This document shows positions 11,280 through 22,383 of a DNA stretch of 64,000 nt, in pieces (position 1 is the stretch's first letter; every line of letters starts with the position of its first letter). A program made the translations under genes and the position numbers. The stretch is from contig CM060899.1 in the NCBI GenBank assembly GCA_030762935.1, positions 17,653,001-17,717,000 on the forward strand, given 5' to 3'. The notes under the pieces are model-generated. The model did no database searches. It had not been told where the DNA came from and saw only the letters and a program-made list of their open reading frames with translations. This DNA is from Hymenopus coronatus (Eukaryota > Arthropoda > Insecta > Mantodea > Hymenopodidae).

Positions 11280-11468
11280 TCTCTTGCAGAGTCGTATATT
11301 GTTTCATGTTCTTTACTCCTTCCATTTGATAACGTTTTCTAAAACAAGTGATGGGGAAACACACAAACAAAGTATGCAGTATTTAATTTAAAAAGCAAAT
11401 AACTACAAGTTTTACTCTTCATGAAACGACAGCTTTTAAATCACTTTTTGTACAGTTGATAAACAAAA
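11280..11468 (+). repeat. Repeat B, copy 2
   Basis: Collinear with copy 1 (8214-8410) and copy 3 (14255-14436). It is part of the larger duplicated block shared with 13069-14440. Confidence 0.78.
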
Positions 11469-11475
11469 TTGAATA

Positions 11476-12333
11476 TCTGATGAGTTCCATTCACATGACT
11501 TTCTGTACATCTCTGCAACAAAAGATTGTTAAAAAGCTTATGCTTCTATATAATTCATGCAAATCGAGATAAAATTACCAGATATAGTCGTATTACTTGC
11601 TTCCTTGTAAGTAGGAGCGAAATAAGGGAGTACCATAGGTTAAAGTGATAGTCAAAAGCTGGTTGCTATGTGACTGAGGTTTCATTGTATGGACAGGAGT
11701 TGACAAGTTCCTGAATGAGAAAAGTATAAGCATTGCAAAGCGGAAATTAATATCAAGGACTATCTTAAAAACGATCAACTCCACGAAAAGAAGGTATATA
11801 AATTATAGTGTGAGTTTTAATATGCTCTACATTTTCTGTTTGGTAAGTTTTTGTCTAACACTTACGGTTTAACGGTTATGCAAAATATGTCAAAATTCAT
11901 CCAGAATAAAGAGGTCTTCAGAGGCTATTCCCAGAAAATTCAGTATATGCATTTTATTTGGGGTGCAAATAGCTTTAATATACGTGATTTTAATCAATAT
12001 CGTTAGAGCTATTTTTAAGAAAATCCAAATTTTCGAAAAAAATTTCTATTTAAAGGGTAGTTTATAATGGGGGGATTTTCTTAAAAATCTTCGTGTCGAA
12101 TCCCTTTAGGATATTATATCTAAATACCAAATTTGGTACTTATCGGTCTTTTCGTTTTTGAGCTATGGTGTCCACAGACAGACAGACACACACGGACCTT
12201 AAATGTTTTTCTTTTTGATTTCAGGGATCCTAAAACATGTATTTCCGGCGAAATCTTGGTATGGAATTTTTGGGTGGAATACAATACTTCCTCTATACAC
12301 TATGTATGTACATATTACGTATAGAGAAAGTAA
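11476..12333 (+). mobile_element. Element H, full length
   Basis: It starts TCTGATGAGTTCCATTCACA and ends 'cgtatagagaaagtaaaatg'. The microsatellite is only 'cagacagacagacacacacgg' in form, and the hairpin is stretched (tatgtatgtacatattacg). About 858 bp. Confidence 0.88.
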
Positions 12334-12368
12334 AATGGAATGCTCTATACAGCCAGTGTACAACATAC

Positions 12369-13068
12369 TAAGGTCGGCTGAAAAGTCTCGGGTCTCACAC
12401 AGATATGGCGCCACTAGGTCAGTTAGACGGTAGCATCGTAGAATTTAAGTCTAGACTAGCTTGTATCCATAGTTACAGGTCAATAGCTTGTTTAGTTTTC
12501 GAATGATAGCATTTGAAACAAGACAACTTTAGAGTATTCATGAAAATGGAGGATTTGGAAAAACCAGTAGTGAATAAATGCCTCCATTTGAAAGGATTAA
12601 CGCCTAAAGAAATCAAGGAGGAAATAGGCAGTAAATTGAAAGACTCTGTCCCTTCATATTGAATGATTAAAGGGTGGGTTGCAGTTTAAAATGGGACGTA
12701 CGAGCACTAGTGATGAGCCTCGCTCTGGAGGCCCTGTAGAAGTGACAACTCCAGAGATCATTGAAAACATGCATTGTTTAGTACTTGAAGACCGCAGATT
12801 CAAGTTATTGAGATAGCAGAGGCTGTAAACATACAACAGAACTTGCAGGTAATATTTTAAGTACTTTTTTAGGCTTTCGTAGGGTGTGTGTCAGATGAGT
12901 GCCGCGTTTGTTGATACCTGATCAAAAGTTGCAAAGAAAAACTCTGTTAAGAATGTGGTGTTCTGCCGTAAAAATCCCAGTGAATTTTTGAGACGGCTTA
13001 TAACCATGGATGAAACTTGCATACATCACTACTCTCCATAAAGTAAATCAGTCAAAACCGTGGAATGC
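12369..13068 (+). pseudogene. Mariner transposon B, 5' two thirds (dead)
   Basis: The end sequence AAGGTCGGCTGAAAAGTCTC, preceded by CTA, looks like a mariner terminal repeat. About 170 bp later the frame starts at 12540 (MKMEDLEKP..., then a KGLTPKEIKEE helix), the N-terminal helix-turn-helix part of mariner transposases. A stop follows after about 40 codons. Further on, in shifting frames, come SDEPRSGGPVEVTTPEIIE (the conserved linker) and ITMDETCIHHYSP with the first catalytic Asp at about 13008. Multiple stops and frameshifts make it inactive. At 13068 it is cut by H and resumes at 13944. A 345-aa gene would be expected. Confidence 0.85.
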
Positions 13069-13943
13069 CCTCTACATCTCTGCAACAAATTACTACTAAA
13101 GCTTATGCTTCTATTTACTTCATGTTAATCGATAAAAATCTGTTGTGCTCCATTCACATGACTTTCTCTACATCTTTGCAACAAAATATTGTTAACGAGC
13201 TTATGTCTATTTATTCGTGCTCATTGAGAAAAAATGGGCAGAAATAGACTTATTACTTGCTTCTTAGTAAGTAGAGGCGAAATAAGAGAGTACTATAGTT
13301 TAAAGTTGGTTGCCATGTGACTAAAGTTAGTTTGTTTGTTTGAACAGTAGTTGACAAATTCCTGTATGAGAAAAATATAAGTTTGTAAAGCTGAAACCAA
13401 AAGCAAGGAATATCTAAAAAACGATGAACTCCACGAAAAAGAATATATATGACATAACTGATGTGTTTCATGATGTATATTTTTTGTGTAGCAAGTTTTT
13501 GTCTATCTCTTACGATTTACCAACCAGTTATGCAAAATTCAATAAAAATCATCCAGAATAAAGAAATCTTTAGAGACTATTCCCAGAAAATTCAAGATAT
13601 ACATTTGATTTTGTATGTAAATATCTTTAATATACGATATATTAATCAAAATTGTCAGAGCCATTTTTTTAAAAAAATAAAATTTTCGAATAACGTTCCA
13701 CGTAAAGGGTAGTTTGGAGTGGGGGATCTTTCTCAAAATCTTCGTTTCGCATCACTTTTCGTTTTTGATTTATCGTGTTCACAGACACACACTAACACAT
13801 ACACGGACCTTTTTCTGAAAATGCTTTTTTTGGATACAGGGGACCCTAAAATCTATATTTCGATGACATCTCGGTATCGAATTTTTGGGTGGAGTGCAAT
13901 ACCTTCTTTGTACACAATGTACACAGTACGTGTAGAGAAAGTA
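13069..13943 (+). mobile_element. Element H nested in mariner B
   Basis: It begins inside the L region ('tctacatctctgcaacaaat'), with a second L end, TCTGTTGTGCTCC, at 13138. It ends 'cacagtacgtgtagagaaagt'. It is the same nested arrangement as 10047-10944, about 3.0 kb away, so the two blocks share a duplication history. Confidence 0.87.
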
Positions 13944-14118
13944 AAAAGGCAAAGTCAAATTTTTTCTGCTAACAAAGCTATGGCGAATGTTTTCAGGGAT
14001 GCAGAGGGAATTATTTTTATTGATTACTTGGAAAAGGGTAAAAGCATCGCTAGAAACTGCTACGTTTGAGTGATGAGGTGAAAAAAGAAACTTCATTTAC
14101 AAAAAGGAAAAATTTATT
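13944..14118 (+). pseudogene. Mariner transposon B, 3' piece
   Basis: It resumes in the mariner linker (AAAAAGGCAAAG) and encodes NVFRDAEGIIFIDYLEKGKS, the well-conserved block between the first and second catalytic Asp. A diverged 'LSDEVKKETSFTKRK' follows. It stops short of the HQDNA motif. It is better preserved than fragment A. Confidence 0.83.
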
Positions 14119-14121
14119 AAT

Positions 14122-14243
14122 TATGCTTTTTTGGACACAGGGGAGCTCAAAACATATTTCCGGTAAAATCTCGACACCATATTTTGAGTGGAATACAGTA
14201 ACTTCTCTATACACTGTCCACTTAGTACGTATAGAGAAGGTAA
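14122..14243 (+). mobile_element. Element H, R-end fragment
   Basis: Counterpart of 11146-11268 within the duplicated block. It ends 'agtacgtatagagaaggtaaa'. Confidence 0.7.
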
Positions 14244-14254
14244 AAATATATATT

Positions 14255-14436
14255 CACTCTCGCAGAGTCGTATATTGTTTTATGTTCTTTGCTCCTTCCA
14301 TTTGATAACGTTTTCTAAAACAAGTGATGGGGAAATACACAAACAAAGTATACAGCTTTTAATTTAAAAAGCAAATAGATACAAGTATTATTCTTCATGA
14401 AAGGACAGCTTTTATCACTTTTTGTGCGGTTGAGAA
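14255..14436 (+). repeat. Repeat B, copy 3
   Basis: Third copy of the unidentified repeat of about 180 bp. Unlike the other two it is followed by non-H sequence ('aaggatggaaacactccc'). Confidence 0.75.
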
Positions 14437-14601
14437 ACAATATAAGGATGGAAACACTCCCACAGCCAATGCATAACCTATAACTTTTTGTTATTCCTGG
14501 ATATATCACACAGGCATTCTTAAAATTACTTTACAAAATTGGAATGAGTTTCATGAAATAATTTTTAAAGACTACGATGAACTTCCAACCACATAACGTT
14601 T
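14437..14601. other. Spacer
   Basis: 165 bp without recognised features between Repeat B and the next H. Confidence 0.4.
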
Positions 14602-15342
14602 TACTTTCTCTACACGTACTATGTACATAGTGTATAGAGCAGGTATTGCACTCCACCCAAAAATTCGATACCTATATTTCACAGGAAATATACGTTTTAG
14701 GGTACGCTGTATCCAAAGAAAGTATTTTCACAAAAAGGTCCGTGTCGGTAAAATACTAAACTTGGTATTTAAGTTTAGTATCTTCCAGGGATACGACACG
14801 AAGATTTTAAGAAAAATCCCCCACCCCAAACTAACCTTTACATGGAACTCTCTTTACATGAACATCTCCAATTTTTGGGAATAACCCCTTAAGACTACTT
14901 TAATCTGGATGAATTTTACGGATTTTGCATAATTGCTAAACCGTGCGAGATGGACAAAAACTTACCACACAAAAATATAGATCACATTAAAACACGGTTT
15001 ATGTTACATACATTTTTTCTAGGGGTTATTCCTTCTTGAGATATTCCTTTTTCTTTTTTTGGTTTCAGCTTGAGAAAACTTATACTTTTCTCATACAGGA
15101 ATTTGTCTACTAGTGTCCATACAAGCAAAGGAACTTCAGTCACATAGCAACCAGCTTTTGGCTTTCACTTTAATCTATTCTACTCCATTATTTGCCTATT
15201 ACTTACAAGGAAGCAAGTAATAAGACTATTTCTGCTAATTTTTTCTCGATTAGCATTAAGTAAATAGAAACATAAGCTTTTTAACAACAATTTGTTGCAG
15301 AGATGTAGAGAAAGTCATGTGAATGGGACACATCAGATTTTT
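14602..15342 (-). mobile_element. Element H with internal deletion
   Basis: It lacks the microsatellite ('aggtccgtgtcggtaaaatac') and about 110 bp of the central body ('acatggaactctctttacatg' jumps to 'aatttttgggaat'). Both ends are good (ACTTTCTCTACACGTACTAT; GGGACACATCAGATTTTT). Confidence 0.85.
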
Positions 15343-15394
15343 CTATTTCCATAAAAAATTATTCGCTTTACTACATGTTACTAATCGTCCTCAT

Positions 15395-15572
15395 GGCCGC
15401 GCTCCCTACGTCGTCTAGCTTTGGTGCTTCGTGGCGCAGGGGATCGTGGGTTCGAGTCCGCCTTGTGCATGGGTGTTTATTTGTTTGTAAAATGTGTGTA
15501 TGTCTGTGTAAGTAAAAATAAAACATTAAATTAATAGATCAACCAAGAAAAGGTAGAAACCGGCAAGCCTCC

Positions 15573-15605
<33 letters not shown>
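15395..15605 (+). mobile_element. Degenerate tRNA-headed SINE with A tail
   Basis: It contains a B-box match (GGGTTCGAGTCC, about 15449-15460) after 'gtggcgcaggggatc', with the tRNA middle deleted. A TG-rich tail ('tttgtttgtaaaatgtgtg') and an A run of about 30 bp (15576-15605) follow. The organisation resembles 27342-27560. Confidence 0.6.
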
Positions 15606-15606
<1 letters not shown>

Positions 15607-16330
15607 CGACATAAACATTAGGCGAAGTTATTTTATTACTTTTCTCCTTGTAAGAAGAAGGAACATAAGGGAATATACTAAGCTAGCTGGTCGTTAAGTG
15701 AAACAATTGATATTATTGATCTGCGTGGCTAAGAATAGAACAGAGAGATGAAACAAAAGATGATATCCCCCTTGATAATTAAGTAGTTTAAAATTGAAAC
15801 CAATGACCTGGATTGAAAACGATTTTCTTTACAAAAACAGGATCTACTTTTTTTGTATTGTAAAGTTTTATCTATCTCTTACGGTTTACCAGTTAAGCAA
15901 AATTCAGCAAAATTCATCCAGAATAAGTAGGGTTTCCGATGCAATTCCCAAAAAATTCAAGACATGCATATTGTATACCTTTAATATACGATATTTAAAT
16001 GAGAGCCAATTTTGAAAAGCTTTCCATGTTAAGGATAGTTGAGTGTGGGGGTGTGGAATTTTCTCGAGTCTTCGTGTAGTGTCATTGAAATATACAAAAC
16101 TTAAATACCAAGTTTTGTATTTAACGGAGTTTTTGTTTTTGAGCTATGCTGTCCACAGACTTGCACACACCCACACACACGCACGCACGCACGCACGCGG
16201 GCATTTTTAAAAAAAAATCTTTAGGACTCAGGGACCTCAAAACATATATAGCTATTGAAATTTCGGCATAGAATTTCTGGGTGGAATTCAATACCTGCTC
16301 TACATTGTACATGTGGGATAGAAAAGAAAA
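15607..16330 (+). mobile_element. Element H, L end missing, third hairpin type
   Basis: It starts inside the L third ('ataaacattaggcgaag'). The microsatellite is CA then (GCAC)n near 16164-16200. The R end is the variant 'ctctacattgtacatgtggga' then 'tagaaaagaaaa', joined directly to the next copy. Confidence 0.82.
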
Positions 16331-17020
16331 TTTGATGTGTACCATTCGCATGACTTTCTCTGTTTCTCTGCAACAAACTATTGTTAAAATGATAGTCTGG
16401 TTGCTATGTGACTGAAGTTGCTTTGTCTGTATGGACCGGAATTGACAAATTCCTGTATGAGAAAAGTAAGTTGTTCAAAGCTGAAACAAAAAACAAGGAA
16501 TATCTGAAAACGATCAATCCCAACCAAAAAATGTATATAACATAAATTCTGTGTTTTAATGTGCTCACATTTTTGTGTGGTAAATTTTTGTTCATCTCAT
16601 ACGGTTTAGCACTTGTGCAAAATTCCGTAAAATTGATCCAGAATAAAGTAGTCATCAGAGGCTATTCCCAGAAAATTCAAGATATACATTTTATTTGTCA
16701 GGTAAATATCTTTAATATACGATATTTTAATCAAAATCGTTGGAGCCATATTTGAGAAAATCAAAGTTTTCGAAAAAAATTCCATGTAAACGGTAGCTGG
16801 TGGGGAGTTTCTTGAAAATCTTTGTGTCGCATCCTGGGAAGATACCAAACTTGAATACCAAGTTTGGTCAACATACACACGCGCGCGTAGTCCTTTTTCT
16901 AAAACTGATCTTTTTGGACTCAGGGGCCTCAAAACATGCATATCTGGTGAAATCTCAATATATTTCTGGGTGGAATACAATACCTTCTCTACATTGCACA
17001 TGCGGGATAGAAAAAGCAAA
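16331..17020 (+). mobile_element. Element H, internally shortened
   Basis: The L end TTTGATGTGTACCATTCGCA is followed by a deletion to 'aatgatagtctggttgc'. The R end is the third hairpin type ('ctacattgcacatgcggga'). Its A-run is shared with the following copy. Confidence 0.83.
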
Positions 17021-17022
17021 AA

Positions 17023-18252
17023 TCTGATGTGTTCCATTCCCATGAATTTCTCTACATCTCTGCAACAAACTATTGTTAAACCACTTTTGCCTCTATTTAC
17101 TTGATGCTAATCAAGAAAAACGCCAAAGTTCTTCAGAGGCTATTCCTAGGAAATTCAAGATAAACATTTTATTTGTGAGGTAAATATCTTTTATATACGA
17201 TTATTTATACCAAATCATTAGAGTCAATTTTGAGAGAATGAAAATTTTCGAAAAAATATCATGTAAAGGGAAATTGGGCATGAGGGGATTTTCTTGAAAA
17301 TCTTCGTGTCGCATCCTTGGAAGATTCCAATCTTAAATACCAAGTTTGGTAGTCAACCATCTTTTCGTTTTGGAGCTATGCTGTCCACACACAGACAGAC
17401 GGACGGACCTTTTCCCAAAAATGTTTTTTTTTTTTTGGATTCAAGGGGACCCAAAACATGTATTTTCAGTGAAATCTCGGTATCGAATTTTTGGGTGCAA
17501 TACAATACCTTCTCTATACACAATGTACATAGTAGAAGGAGGCGAAGAAGAAGGAGCCGGTGTAGACCAGAGTGATAAGAGGGATGCAGAGGGCGTGTGA
17601 GAGCAGGAATGGTGGATTATGGGCTTCTGGCGGTGGACAGTACGAGGCAAGGGGAGATGACGTTGAGGAGGAAGTGTTAGTGAAGTGCTAAATAGTGTTA
17701 AAACGTTAAATACAGTGAGTTTAGTGTAATGATGATGTAAAAGGTTAGGTATAATTAGTAACAGATATTAGCCAAAGGAAGTAAAAGACAATTTACTATA
17801 GTTTACTACAATGTAAAGAAATTATTGTATACTATAATTATTTAGTTGCGCTGGTTACCAGTGCATATTCTGCTGGATACCAGTAGTATAGGATTAGTTT
17901 TTCATTTATCTTAATAATCTAGAGCATAGTTTTATGGGTAAATAGCTGGTTACCAGTTATTTGTGTTACTGGATTCCAGTAATTAATAATAGATGATTTA
18001 GTGTTAGTGAAAGTTGTTTTATGGTTGGAATCTATTTTATAGTTTATATTAATTTGTTTTAATTTTAAATTAAATTTTGTGTTATTAGTATATAAGTATT
18101 ATCTATAAAATAATGATGTATATCAATAATTTAAAAGTGGGAAATAAATTATAAAGTTTGCAATATACGTCCTGGTATAGGGAACAAGATGCCAGGATGT
18201 TGTATTACAGATTTTATTTTATTTTTATTCTAGTACGTGTAGAGAGAGTAAA
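17023..18252 (+). mobile_element. Element H split by a 696-bp insertion
   Basis: The L end TCTGATGTGTTCCATTCCCA is followed by a deletion of the middle L half. The hairpin is interrupted after 'acaatgtacatagta' (17534) and resumes 'tagtacgtgtagagagag' (18231). Confidence 0.83.
17535..18230. mobile_element. Unidentified 696-bp insertion with 5-bp duplication
   Basis: It sits in the loop region of an H hairpin and is flanked by TAGTA on both sides (17530-17534 and 18231-18235), fitting a 5-bp target site duplication. It starts with a purine-rich, GC-rich segment (gaaggaggcgaagaagaagg) and becomes very AT-rich, ending in 'ttttattttatttttattc'. Internally, 'ctggttaccagt', 'gctggataccagtag', 'ctggttaccagtta' and 'ctggattccagtaat' form a family of short CTGG...CCAG inverted repeats (about 17849-17990). 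No coding frame, TG...CA ends or terminal inverted repeats are seen. A retrocopy or a solo element are both possible. Confidence 0.55.
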
Positions 18253-18253
18253 C

Positions 18254-18379
18254 GTTTCCCTCCTACTTGCAGGGAACTTAATAATAAAACCGTCTCTACT
18301 AATGCTTATCTCGATTAGCATGAAGTAGTTTGTTACGAAGATGTAGACAGAGTAATGTGAATGGAACACATACTTTTTT
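18254..18379 (-). mobile_element. Element H, L-end fragment
   Basis: 'ctacttgcagggaacttaataata' to 'gaatggaacacatactttttt', the terminal 125 bp. Confidence 0.7.
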
Positions 18380-18499
18380 GGCTTCAGTGTGTGACAAAGC
18401 ACATATTTCCGTGAAATCTCGAGTACGAATTTTTTAGTGGAACACCTACATCTTCTCTGCATACTATGTACATTATACATACGTGCTAGAGAAAGTAAA
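18376..18499 (+). mobile_element. Element H, R-end fragment
   Basis: 'tttggcttcagtgtgtgac' to 'cgtgctagagaaagtaaaa', carrying a degraded hairpin. It is followed head to tail by the next L end. Confidence 0.7.
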
Positions 18500-18502
18500 A
18501 AA

Positions 18503-19224
18503 TCGTATGTGTCCCACTCACATGACTTTCTCTACATATCTGCAACAAATTATTGTTAAAAAGCTTATGCTTCTGTTTACTTCATGCTAATAAGGGAGTA
18601 CCATGGCTTGCTGGTTGCTATGTGACTGAAGTTCCTTTGTTTGTATGGACAGGAGTTGACAAATTCCTGTATGAGAAAAGTATAAGCTTTTCAAAGCTGA
18701 AACTAAAAACAAGGAATATCTTAAAAATTATCAACTCCACGAAAAAAATGTATATGACATAAATTGTGTGTTTTAGTGTGCTCTAAATTTACTGTGTTGT
18801 AAGTTTTTGTCCATCTCTTACTGTTTAGTAGTTATGCAAAATTCCGTAAAATTCATCCAGAATAAAGTAGTCTTCAGAGGCTCTTCCCAGAAAATTCAAG
18901 ATATACATTTTATTTATCATGTAAATTCTTGAATATACGATATTTTGATCAAAATCGTTGGAACCATGTTTGAGAAAATCAAAATGTTCGATAAAAGTTC
19001 CATGTAAAGGGGGGGATTTTTCTCAAAATCTTAGATGTCGCTTCCCTGTAAGATACTAATGTTAAATACCAATTTTCGTTTTTGAGTTATGCGTCCACAC
19101 ACACACACACACACACACACACGAACCTTTTTCTGAAAATGCTTTCTTTGGATACAGGAATTTTTGTGTGGAGTACAGTATCTTCTCTACACACTATGTA
19201 CATGATACGTATAGAGAAAGTAAA
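18503..19224 (+). mobile_element. Element H, most of a copy
   Basis: The L end TCGTATGTGTCCCACTCACA is good, the body has small deletions, (CA)n lies at 19096-19121, and the R end is 'gatacgtatagagaaagtaaa'. The block between the microsatellite and the hairpin is shortened. Confidence 0.85.
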
Positions 19225-19469
19225 CATTACTTACTCTGTGTTCAGCTGTAGTTTTCAGGTAACCAAAGTTTCTGTGTAAAATGCGCAGCAGTATCACGTT
19301 CTCACTCCTGCACGTGACCATCAATCCGCGCTATATCTCGGAACATTTCATCACTAAGCTTGTCGCGATCATGTAATTGGGTTTTATTTATCACTAACAC
19401 CAGGTGCACCAACTGTGATTTCTGCCCGGGGAAATGCAATAAATATCTCCAGGTTGACATGGGTGTTCT
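19225..19469. other. Spacer with no recognised gene
   Basis: Includes 'tgcacgtgaccatcaatccg' and 'aaatgcaataaatatc'. It is single-copy within the window. Confidence 0.4.
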
Positions 19470-19733
19470 TTTTCATGGTGTTTACAATTGAATGTGGGTA
19501 CTATAGTTTATAACGACTTGCCAATAGCAGTACCATATCTTTATAGACAAGGATCCAGAAGGTACGCAACAATAGGATACGTAGCGCAACTGTCTATGAA
19601 AAAAGTTAAATTACAAATTTTATTAATTTAGCTATCCCCCAAAAGCTTTAGCCCTAATTTATAAGCCATGTTTGTGAAATATTTACCTATTTGGAAAGAC
19701 AGGCATAAAAGATTCGTTTTCACAACAAAATTT
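19470..19733 (+). repeat. Repeat C, copy 1
   Basis: 'ttcatggtgtttacaattgaa' to 'ttttcacaacaaaattta'. It matches 20422-20700 along its whole length with scattered substitutions. Both copies are followed by an H copy in minus orientation. Confidence 0.78.
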
Positions 19734-19743
19734 AAAGATCATA

Positions 19744-20421
19744 TTTACTTTCTCTGCGCGTACTATGCACATATTGTATAGAGAATGTATTGCATTCCAC
19801 CCAAAAATTGGTACCGACATTTCACCAGAAATACAAGTGTTAGAGTCTTCTGTATAACAAAATCTGGTGTGTTACACTCACATGCCTTTCTCTAGCTACT
19901 CTATGAACTTCTTCCATGTGATTATTCTTCCTTGTATACAATGCTAATCGAGATAAACATTTGCAGAATGTTCTTATTACTTAGTTGCTTATAAGTAGAA
20001 GGGAATAAGGGAATGCGCTGTGCTAAAGTGATAGTCAAATGTTTTAAAAGCTATCGTTATGCGATTGTCATTGTAAATCGCTTCTTTGCTTGGCCATGAG
20101 CAGAACAAAAGAAAAACGGACACTTCGTCTCAGACAAAAGTTTAAGTACTTGACAATTGAAACCAATAACAAAGAATATCTCGTAAATGGTTACCTCAAC
20201 AACAAAACCGTAAATGATATAAATTGTGTGTTTTGACGAGATTTGTATTTTTTGTATAGTAGGTATTTGTTACGGTTTAGCAGTTGAGAAAAGTTCGGCA
20301 AAATTCATCCAGAACAAAGAGATTCTGCTAATTTTATCTGGATTAGCATGAAGTAGATAGAAGAATAAGCTTATTAACAATAATTTGGTACAAAGATGTA
20401 GAGAAAATCATGTGAATGGAA
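19744..20421. mobile_element. Three H pieces in alternating orientation
   Basis: The segment 19744-19858 is an R end on the minus strand. From 19863 to about 20320 is an L half on the plus strand (TCTGGTGTGTTACACTCACA, the 'ctctagctactc' subfamily). From about 20322 to 20421 is an L end on the minus strand, ending 'aaatcatgtgaatgga'. No single insertion gives this order, so the copy is rearranged. Confidence 0.72.
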
Positions 20422-20700
20422 TTTTTGTATGGTGTTTAAAATTGAGTGTTGGTACTATGGTTTATAACTACTGACTATGAACTCTCCAATAGTAGTAGCA
20501 TATCTTTATAGACAAGGAACCAGAAGAGTTCGCAACAGTAGGATGCGTAACGCAACTGTCTATACAAGAGTTTAATTACAAATTGTATTAATTTAGTTAT
20601 TCTTCAAAAGCTTTAGCCCTAATTTACGAGGCATGTTTGTGAAATATTTTCCGATTTAAAAAGATATGCATAAAATATTTTATTTTCACAACAAAATTTA
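20422..20700 (+). repeat. Repeat C, copy 2
   Basis: Second copy of the unidentified repeat (see 19470). Together with its downstream minus H it suggests a tandem duplication with a step of about 950 bp. Confidence 0.78.
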
Positions 20701-20724
20701 TTGGTACAAGGAAAGAGCATTTTT

Positions 20725-21123
20725 ACTTTCTGTACACGTACTATGTACATAGTGTATAGAGAAGGTATTGCATTCTACCCACAAATTCAGTACGCTAGAT
20801 ATCGCCGGAAATACAAGTTTTAGGGCCCCCTGTATATAAAAAAGAAGTTTTTAGAAAAAAGACCTGTGTCCGTGAGCACGAAAGGTCGATAAAATACCCT
20901 GATTGGTATTTAGTTCTGTTTAGTGTCTCCCAGGAATGCGAAACGAAGATTTTGAGAAATATATGCCCACCCCAAAACTTCCTTTACATGGAAAAAATGT
21001 TGAAAGTTTTGATTCTCTCAAAAATGGCTGTAATGATTTTGATTAAAACACCGTATAGTAAAGATATTTATATAGTAAATTAAATGTATATATTCAATTT
21101 TCTGGGAATAGACTCTAAAAGGT
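20725..21123 (-). mobile_element. Element H, R half
   Basis: R end ACTTTCTGTACACGTACTAT through 'ttctgggaatagactctaaa', where the strand switches. Confidence 0.8.
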
Positions 21124-21648
21124 TTCTAGATATACATTTCTTTTGTCATGAAAATATATTAAACACATAGTAATTTAATCAAAATTGTTAGAGCCAGTCT
21201 TGAGGAAATAAAAATGTTGAAACATATTCCATGTAAAGTATAGTTGGAAGTGGAATCATTTTCTTGAAAATCTTCCTGTCGCTTCCTAAACTTAAAATAC
21301 CAAGTCTGGCATTAAACCGACATTCGGTTTAGAGTTACATGTCAGACTTTTTTCTAAAAATCTGATTTTCTATTCACATGACTTTCTCTACAGCTCTGTA
21401 ACAAATTATGGTTAGAAATATCTACTTCATGCTAATCGAGATAAACTTTAGCAGAAACAGTCTTATTACTTGCTTCCTTATAAGTAGAAATAAGGGAATA
21501 CACTAGGCTAAAGCGACAGTTAAATCTTTTAAAGATTTTTGCTCTGTGGTTGAAATTCCTTTGAAAAATTCCCATTTTGGAAAAGCATAAATATATTAAA
21601 ACTGAGTGCAATATCAAGGGATATCTCATAGTACGTATAGAGAAAGTA
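21124..21648 (+). mobile_element. H mosaic: internal piece, L end, R tip
   Basis: The segment 21124-21355 is an R-side internal piece without its terminus. At 21361 an L end begins (TCTGATTTTCTATTCACATG) and runs to about 21628, where it jumps to the R tip 'catagtacgtatagagaaag'. It is an L+R deletion derivative. Confidence 0.7.
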
Positions 21649-22383
21649 AAAATTATTCAGAAATGAGTACGCTGCGGCTAATACGATAAATGCATCACTC
21701 TTAATATGTGAGCGGCATTTTATGTGATACTTAAACCTTTAAAAGCCTGTTTTACCGTAAGAAGCAACGTGTGAACTCTATCTAACTTCTACTGTCTTTA
21801 AATTCCGTAATAGAGCCCTGCTCTATATTCCCAATTAAATTCATGCAGTTGAATTATGAAGTTACAGAATTAGAAATGTAATATCCCTGGAAAGTTGTAC
21901 GTTGAATTACATTTGACATTAAGCTCCTTAATTGTATGCGCCCTTGCCTGACGACAAGAGAAGAGCGTAACTGCGTTACAAAGCGAAGCTCGACTTCGGG
22001 TTTTTCAATACAAGTGGATGGGGTTCACAAGACTTATCTCCTTAATTACTTTCAAAACAACACGTCAAGGTGCAGTGTCAATAGCTGATTCTGTGTGCAG
22101 CTCGAGTAGTTCAAAGCAAACACGCCTTCCCGAGAAGCTGTTTCTTTGATGAGTCGTGAGTTTAGTTTGGAGTTGCACAGTTGGTAGAGCTATTTGGTAA
22201 TTAATTCTTGAGTATGTTACATTCTCAACAGAAACAAGTTTAGGATTATTAATCTTCACTTTAATGCAATATTTCAGTTTCTTACGCGATAGAGAAAGCA
22301 TCAAAAACTAGAAGAAACATTAAATTCCATCCAAAATTTCGATACCGACATTTCAGCGAATACCACCTTTTAAATCCCGTGAA
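21649..22383. other. Largest gap between H copies in this part; no gene seen
   Basis: Apparently low-copy sequence with GC-richer spots ('gcgcccttgcctgacgac', 'agctcgacttcggg'). A 79-codon minus-strand frame at 22065-22304 has no recognisable motif, so I do not call it. Confidence 0.4.

Noticed and set aside
11476..11500. Hammerhead ribozyme (CTGATGAG)
   Set aside because: The string is a point variant of the H L end TCTGATGTG. No matching GAAA core or stems at the required spacing.
17535..18230. Solo LTR
   Set aside because: The 5-bp duplication would fit, but ends are GAAGG...TATTC rather than TG...CA and no promoter or polyadenylation layout is apparent.
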